From positions 709,486 through 773,485 of the forward strand of contig JBLXBZ010000001.1 of NCBI GenBank assembly GCA_048265185.1: 64,000 bases of DNA. Reading direction: 5' to 3'. Positions 61,391 to 64,000 of the stretch are shown here, one piece after another. The notes below the pieces were generated by a model, which saw only the letters and a program-made list of their open reading frames with translations, did no database searches and was not told the DNA's origin. The first letter of the stretch is position 1. The number at the start of each line of letters is the position of its first letter. Both the position numbers and the translations under genes were made by a program. Source of the DNA: JBLXBZ01 sp048265185 (GTDB lineage: Bacteria > Pseudomonadota > Alphaproteobacteria > Rhizobiales > Stappiaceae).

Positions 61391-61941
61391 TTTACGCTTT
61401 CGTTAGTCGGAGCGTCAGACGACTTCGCAGTTGCGCCCCCAAAAATCGGCGGTGGATCAAACACAGCCCGCAAAAGACTGATCAACGCGCATAAGAAACA
61501 GGAAACGGCGGCGAAATAAGCCAATGGAGAAAGAGGAACGGCCAGCGCATTGGTGACGGAACCATCGCGCGCCAATTTCATAGCCTGTTCGAAAACGCTA
61601 AATGCGAAAGCAAACAGAACAAGCGCCGAGACGACGCCCGCAAAACCTTGAAGCGCGCGATTCCCCCCCCTAGGCAGAAGCATGTCCAATAAATCGACTT
61701 CCACATGCTCACGCCGCTCCGTCGTCAGCGGCAATCCCGCAAACACCAGCGCGCAAAGCAAAACCTCCGTCAATTCAAACGCTCCAGCCAGAGGCGCATT
61801 GAACCAATAGCGGCCCATCACGTCGACGCATGTCACCGCGGCCAGAGCCAGCAACAGCATCGCCGCCGCCAGCCCGAGAGTTTTGTTCAACAACGGCCCG
61901 AGCGAAAGGCTCAGGCCGCCAAGCAGAGATGTTTTCTCCAT
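61387..61941 (-). CDS. TRAP transporter small permease (DctQ)
   Basis: A 184-residue protein with four helices and the DctQ pattern 'VTCVDVMGRYWFNAPLAGAFELTEVLLCALVFAG' with the following 'EHVEVDLL'. Its start is two bases past the dctP stop and its stop overlaps dctM, so the three are co-translated. The C-terminal ~20 residues are polar. Confidence 0.92.
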   Translation of the reverse strand: MEKTSLLGGLSLSLGPLLNKTLGLAAAMLLLALAAVTCVDVMGRYWFNAPLAGAFELTEVLLCALVFAGLPLTTERREHVEVDLLDMLLPRGGNRALQGFAGVVSALVLFAFAFSVFEQAMKLARDGSVTNALAVPLSPLAYFAAVSCFLCALISLLRAVFDPPPIFGGATAKSSDAPTNESVK

Positions 61942-61943
61942 GA

Positions 61944-62984
61944 TCAGAAGGACACGCCAGTTTTTTCGCGCAAGTCTTTCAACGCCTTAACGCCGTCATA
62001 CCCATCAGCTTTCAGCGTCTCGCTCCACTGCGCTTCATATTTAGCCGCATCCGTTTTCACCTTCGCCAGCATTTCCGCCGACGCCGGATAAACTTCAATC
62101 TTGGCTTTTTCGATCTTTTCAACCGCAGCGGCGTCCGCGTCGTTCCACGCGTTGCCCACAAGTTCGGCGAAAGCCTCGCCAGAGATTTCTTCAATCGCCG
62201 CCTGATCTTCCTTGGAGATGTCGTTCCATTTGCCGTCGTTCATCACCAAAAACCAAGTGGTGTTATAAAGACCACCGGGAACGGTCATGGAATACTTGAT
62301 GTCCTTGGTGAGCTTGAACGCCGTCAGAGCTTCATAGGTGAAGGCCACGCCGTCAATAACGCCGCGCGACAGTTTTTCATACACTTCAGGCGACGACATG
62401 AAGAGGGTCGTCGCGCCGAGGTCTGACATGAGATCGGCGATATAGCCCCCCGGAGTGCGGATTTTCAAACCGTCAAGATCAGCCGGTTTGGTGAGTTTCA
62501 CGTCCTTGGTGTGCAGCAACCCCGGTCCGTGAACAAAAGCGCCGAGCAACTTTGCGCCCTTGTGCTCGGCTTGGCCGTCAAGATCAGTGGTGTAAACATT
62601 CCAAAAAGCTTTCGAGGCCACTGCCGCATCGTCACCAATAAAGGAGAACTGACCAAGGCGCGAGCGCACGAAGCGATCATCCGTGGTGAAGGAATGCAGA
62701 CCATATGTGATGTCCGCAACGCCTTCCACGGCCATATCGAAATGAGCCGGCGGCGCCCCCAAAGGTTTGGCCAAGACACGAACGCTCACGCGCCCGTCAG
62801 TGACTTTCTCCACTTCCTTCGCCCAAGGCTTGATCGCCTTGAGGACGATGGGATGACGCGGCGGCAACCAGCTGGAGAGAACCAGCTCGGCGGCGTTGGC
62901 GATTGTAACGCTTCCCGCCAGCGCCGTTCCCGCCAGCAAAGCGGCGCAACATGTTTGAGAAACCTTATTTAATGCGGATACCAT
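61944..62984 (-). CDS. TRAP transporter periplasmic binding protein (DctP)
   Basis: A 346-residue binding protein with a signal peptide ending at 'ANA' before 'AELVLSSWLPPRHPIV'. 'LKIRTPGGYIADLMSDLGATTLFMSSPEVYEKLSRGVIDG' elements include the conserved Arg that binds a substrate carboxylate. ATG at 62984 has GGAGG eight bases upstream. It delivers an unidentified organic acid to DctQM. It is upstream of the aromatic-degradation genes in a separate operon. Confidence 0.93.
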   Translation of the reverse strand: MVSALNKVSQTCCAALLAGTALAGSVTIANAAELVLSSWLPPRHPIVLKAIKPWAKEVEKVTDGRVSVRVLAKPLGAPPAHFDMAVEGVADITYGLHSFTTDDRFVRSRLGQFSFIGDDAAVASKAFWNVYTTDLDGQAEHKGAKLLGAFVHGPGLLHTKDVKLTKPADLDGLKIRTPGGYIADLMSDLGATTLFMSSPEVYEKLSRGVIDGVAFTYEALTAFKLTKDIKYSMTVPGGLYNTTWFLVMNDGKWNDISKEDQAAIEEISGEAFAELVGNAWNDADAAAVEKIEKAKIEVYPASAEMLAKVKTDAAKYEAQWSETLKADGYDGVKALKDLREKTGVSF

Positions 62985-63071
62985 GATTATTCCTCCCAAA
63001 AATGATCTTCGTCAGTTATGAAGCCACGCCGCCAAGCCTTAGCCATATCTAGCAACTCGGCGACTCAAGCA

Positions 63072-63725
63072 TTACTCAACCTTTGGCGGCGGCCCAATCT
63101 GATCAGGATGCGCGCGCTTGAACGCCTCCAACCCATCGCATTCTTGCGCGATCCGATTAACATGCGTGAGCTGCGAGCAATCCACGCCCCAGCGCTGAGC
63201 GTTATAGAGCTGAGGCCTCAGACAGATATCGGCCAGCCCCGGCTGATCCCCATGACAGAATCGTCCGGTCCCTTCTCTTTCAAGAAGCTTTTCGAAAGCC
63301 TCAAGTCCTGCGGAAATGAAATGGCGCATCCAGGCGACTTTTGTTTCTTGACCTGCGCCGACAAGCGTCTCCACATGGGCGACCACCGAGAGATTGCACA
63401 CCGGATGAATGTCGCTGGCGATGGCGGCGGCGAGCGCTCGAACCCGCGCGCGCTCCCCCGCCGACCTAGGCAACAAAGCCGGCCCTGGTCGCGTCTCTTC
63501 CAAATATTCAATAATCGCCAGTGACTGCGTCAATTGCAGGCCGTCGATGTCCAGAACCGGCAATAAGCCTTGAGGATTGCGCTGCAGATGCGCCTCACTC
63601 CGATGTGCGCCGCTCAACAGGTCCACAGGACGCGCGAGATATGAAAGTCCCTTCAAATTCAGCGCGACGCGAACCCGATAGCTCGCTGACGAACGCCAGT
63701 AGTCATAGAGTATGACTTCACTCAT
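63072..63725 (-). CDS. maiA: Maleylacetoacetate isomerase (zeta-class GST)
   Basis: A 217-residue glutathione-dependent enzyme converting maleylacetoacetate to fumarylacetoacetate in tyrosine/homogentisate degradation (or maleylpyruvate in gentisate pathways). The zeta GST signature 'SSASYRVRVALNLKG' is at residues 11-25, with 'NPQGLLPVLDIDG' and 'LTQSLAIIEYLEE'. It overlaps the DUF2783 gene by four bases. The rest of the operon lies beyond the right edge. Confidence 0.93.
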   Translation of the reverse strand: MSEVILYDYWRSSASYRVRVALNLKGLSYLARPVDLLSGAHRSEAHLQRNPQGLLPVLDIDGLQLTQSLAIIEYLEETRPGPALLPRSAGERARVRALAAAIASDIHPVCNLSVVAHVETLVGAGQETKVAWMRHFISAGLEAFEKLLEREGTGRFCHGDQPGLADICLRPQLYNAQRWGVDCSQLTHVNRIAQECDGLEAFKRAHPDQIGPPPKVE

Positions 63726-63919
63726 TCACCCGCCTCCTTCGCCGCTTTGAAAGCGGCGCGCAGCACGTCACGATCACCGATGTGGTTCGCCAGAAGCAAA
63801 ATCAAACGTGCGTTCAACGCAGCGCTGCGCTCAGCGCTCAAGCCTTCATGAGCTTGCAACAATTCCTCGTAAAACCCGTCCGCGTCGGCAATATTCGCCT
63901 CGACAATCAATTCGCTCAT
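63722..63919 (-). CDS. DUF2783 small protein
   Basis: A 65-residue acidic helical protein: 'DADGFYEELLQAHEGLS', 'LILLLANHIGDRDVL'. DUF2783 proteins are typically found next to a FAD-dependent aromatic hydroxylase and maiA, as here. It overlaps both neighbours by four bases (ATGA), so it is tightly coupled. No function has been shown; a subunit or helper role is a guess. Confidence 0.85.
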   Translation of the reverse strand: MSELIVEANIADADGFYEELLQAHEGLSAERSAALNARLILLLANHIGDRDVLRAAFKAAKEAGE

Positions 63920-64000
63920 TGCAAGGTTCCTCGTCCTGTGGCCGTGCGAAGCGCCTGACGAACCGCCGCCTCGTCATAGGCCGCCCAGCGCGCCGTCACA
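63916..64000 (-). CDS. C-terminus of a probable FAD-dependent aromatic hydroxylase
   Basis: Only the last ~27 codons are inside the window ('VTARWAAYDEAAVRQALR'), ending in a TGA that overlaps the DUF2783 start. The sequence ends like MhpA-type FAD monooxygenases and the context (DUF2783, maiA) supports it. Identity rests mostly on neighbourhood. Confidence 0.5.
   Translation of the reverse strand, partial: VTARWAAYDEAAVRQALRTATGRGTLQ

Noticed and set aside
1..64000. tRNA genes, rRNA, CRISPR arrays or insertion sequences
   Set aside because: No cloverleaf, repeat-spacer pattern, transposase or terminal inverted repeats were found by reading; a covariance or repeat search would settle it.

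Overview
This 64 kb stretch reads as chromosomal DNA of an alphaproteobacterium, most likely of the order Hyphomicrobiales. The evidence is a UPF0314/DUF2585 membrane protein, a COG0523 zinc GTPase, a TRAP transporter, a fused OppDF ATPase, DUF1289 and DUF971 proteins, and a DivJ/PleC-style histidine kinase H-box. Base composition is moderately GC-rich. About 62 protein genes are packed tightly, many with 4-base ATGA overlaps. I found no rRNA, tRNA, CRISPR array or intact transposon. Species cannot be named from the sequence alone.

Layout. 1-16.9 kb: tail of an AraC regulator, AzlCD amino-acid exporter, a diguanylate cyclase, a YadGH-like ABC exporter, an aminotransferase/BKACE pair, DUF971, moaA, two exporters, mrp, a degenerate BLUF-like protein, then the overlapping set benE-mobA-moeA and rluA. 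17-22.4 kb: a polar amino-acid ABC importer without its own ATPase, a Cys/Met-metabolism PLP enzyme, a 3-hydroxyisobutyrate-dehydrogenase-like enzyme and an Lrp regulator. 22.6-31.5 kb: a UDG-like protein, an orphan histidine kinase, divergent cobT and cobS, a DUF900 lipoprotein, DUF1289, a retropepsin-like protease, TauE and dusA. 31.5-38.5 kb: a decayed integrase fragment beside dusA, a zinc-type COG0523 GTPase behind a palindromic operator, a MerR regulator divergent from a DHA2 efflux pump, a DMT permease, and an AraC regulator divergent from a secreted hydrolase. 38.5-56.9 kb: a HerA-like ATPase, XRE-SulP, hemolysin III, an L,D-transpeptidase, the oppABC-DF operon, a GntR regulator, Uup, Kup, PrfC and DUF2585. 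57-64 kb: an RTX/DUF4214 protein, leucine catabolism enzymes, a TRAP importer, and the tail of a maiA-DUF2783-monooxygenase operon.

How the genes fit together. Several modules are recognisable: molybdenum cofactor (moaA, mobA, moeA), cobalamin assembly (cobT, cobS), leucine breakdown (mvaB plus crotonase), peptide uptake possibly tied to murein turnover (opp beside an L,D-transpeptidase), and aromatic degradation (maiA). Most are ordinary. The points I consider worth a second look are: an apparent ATA start codon for Kup; a BLUF-like protein apparently lacking the photochemical Tyr; an integrase relic at dusA next to a Zur-like operator; a SoxR-box-like MerR promoter with a 19-bp spacer; strong hairpins between binding-protein and permease genes in two unrelated ABC operons; and a tyrosine-rich RTX protein. 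I did not see a clearly new multi-gene system.
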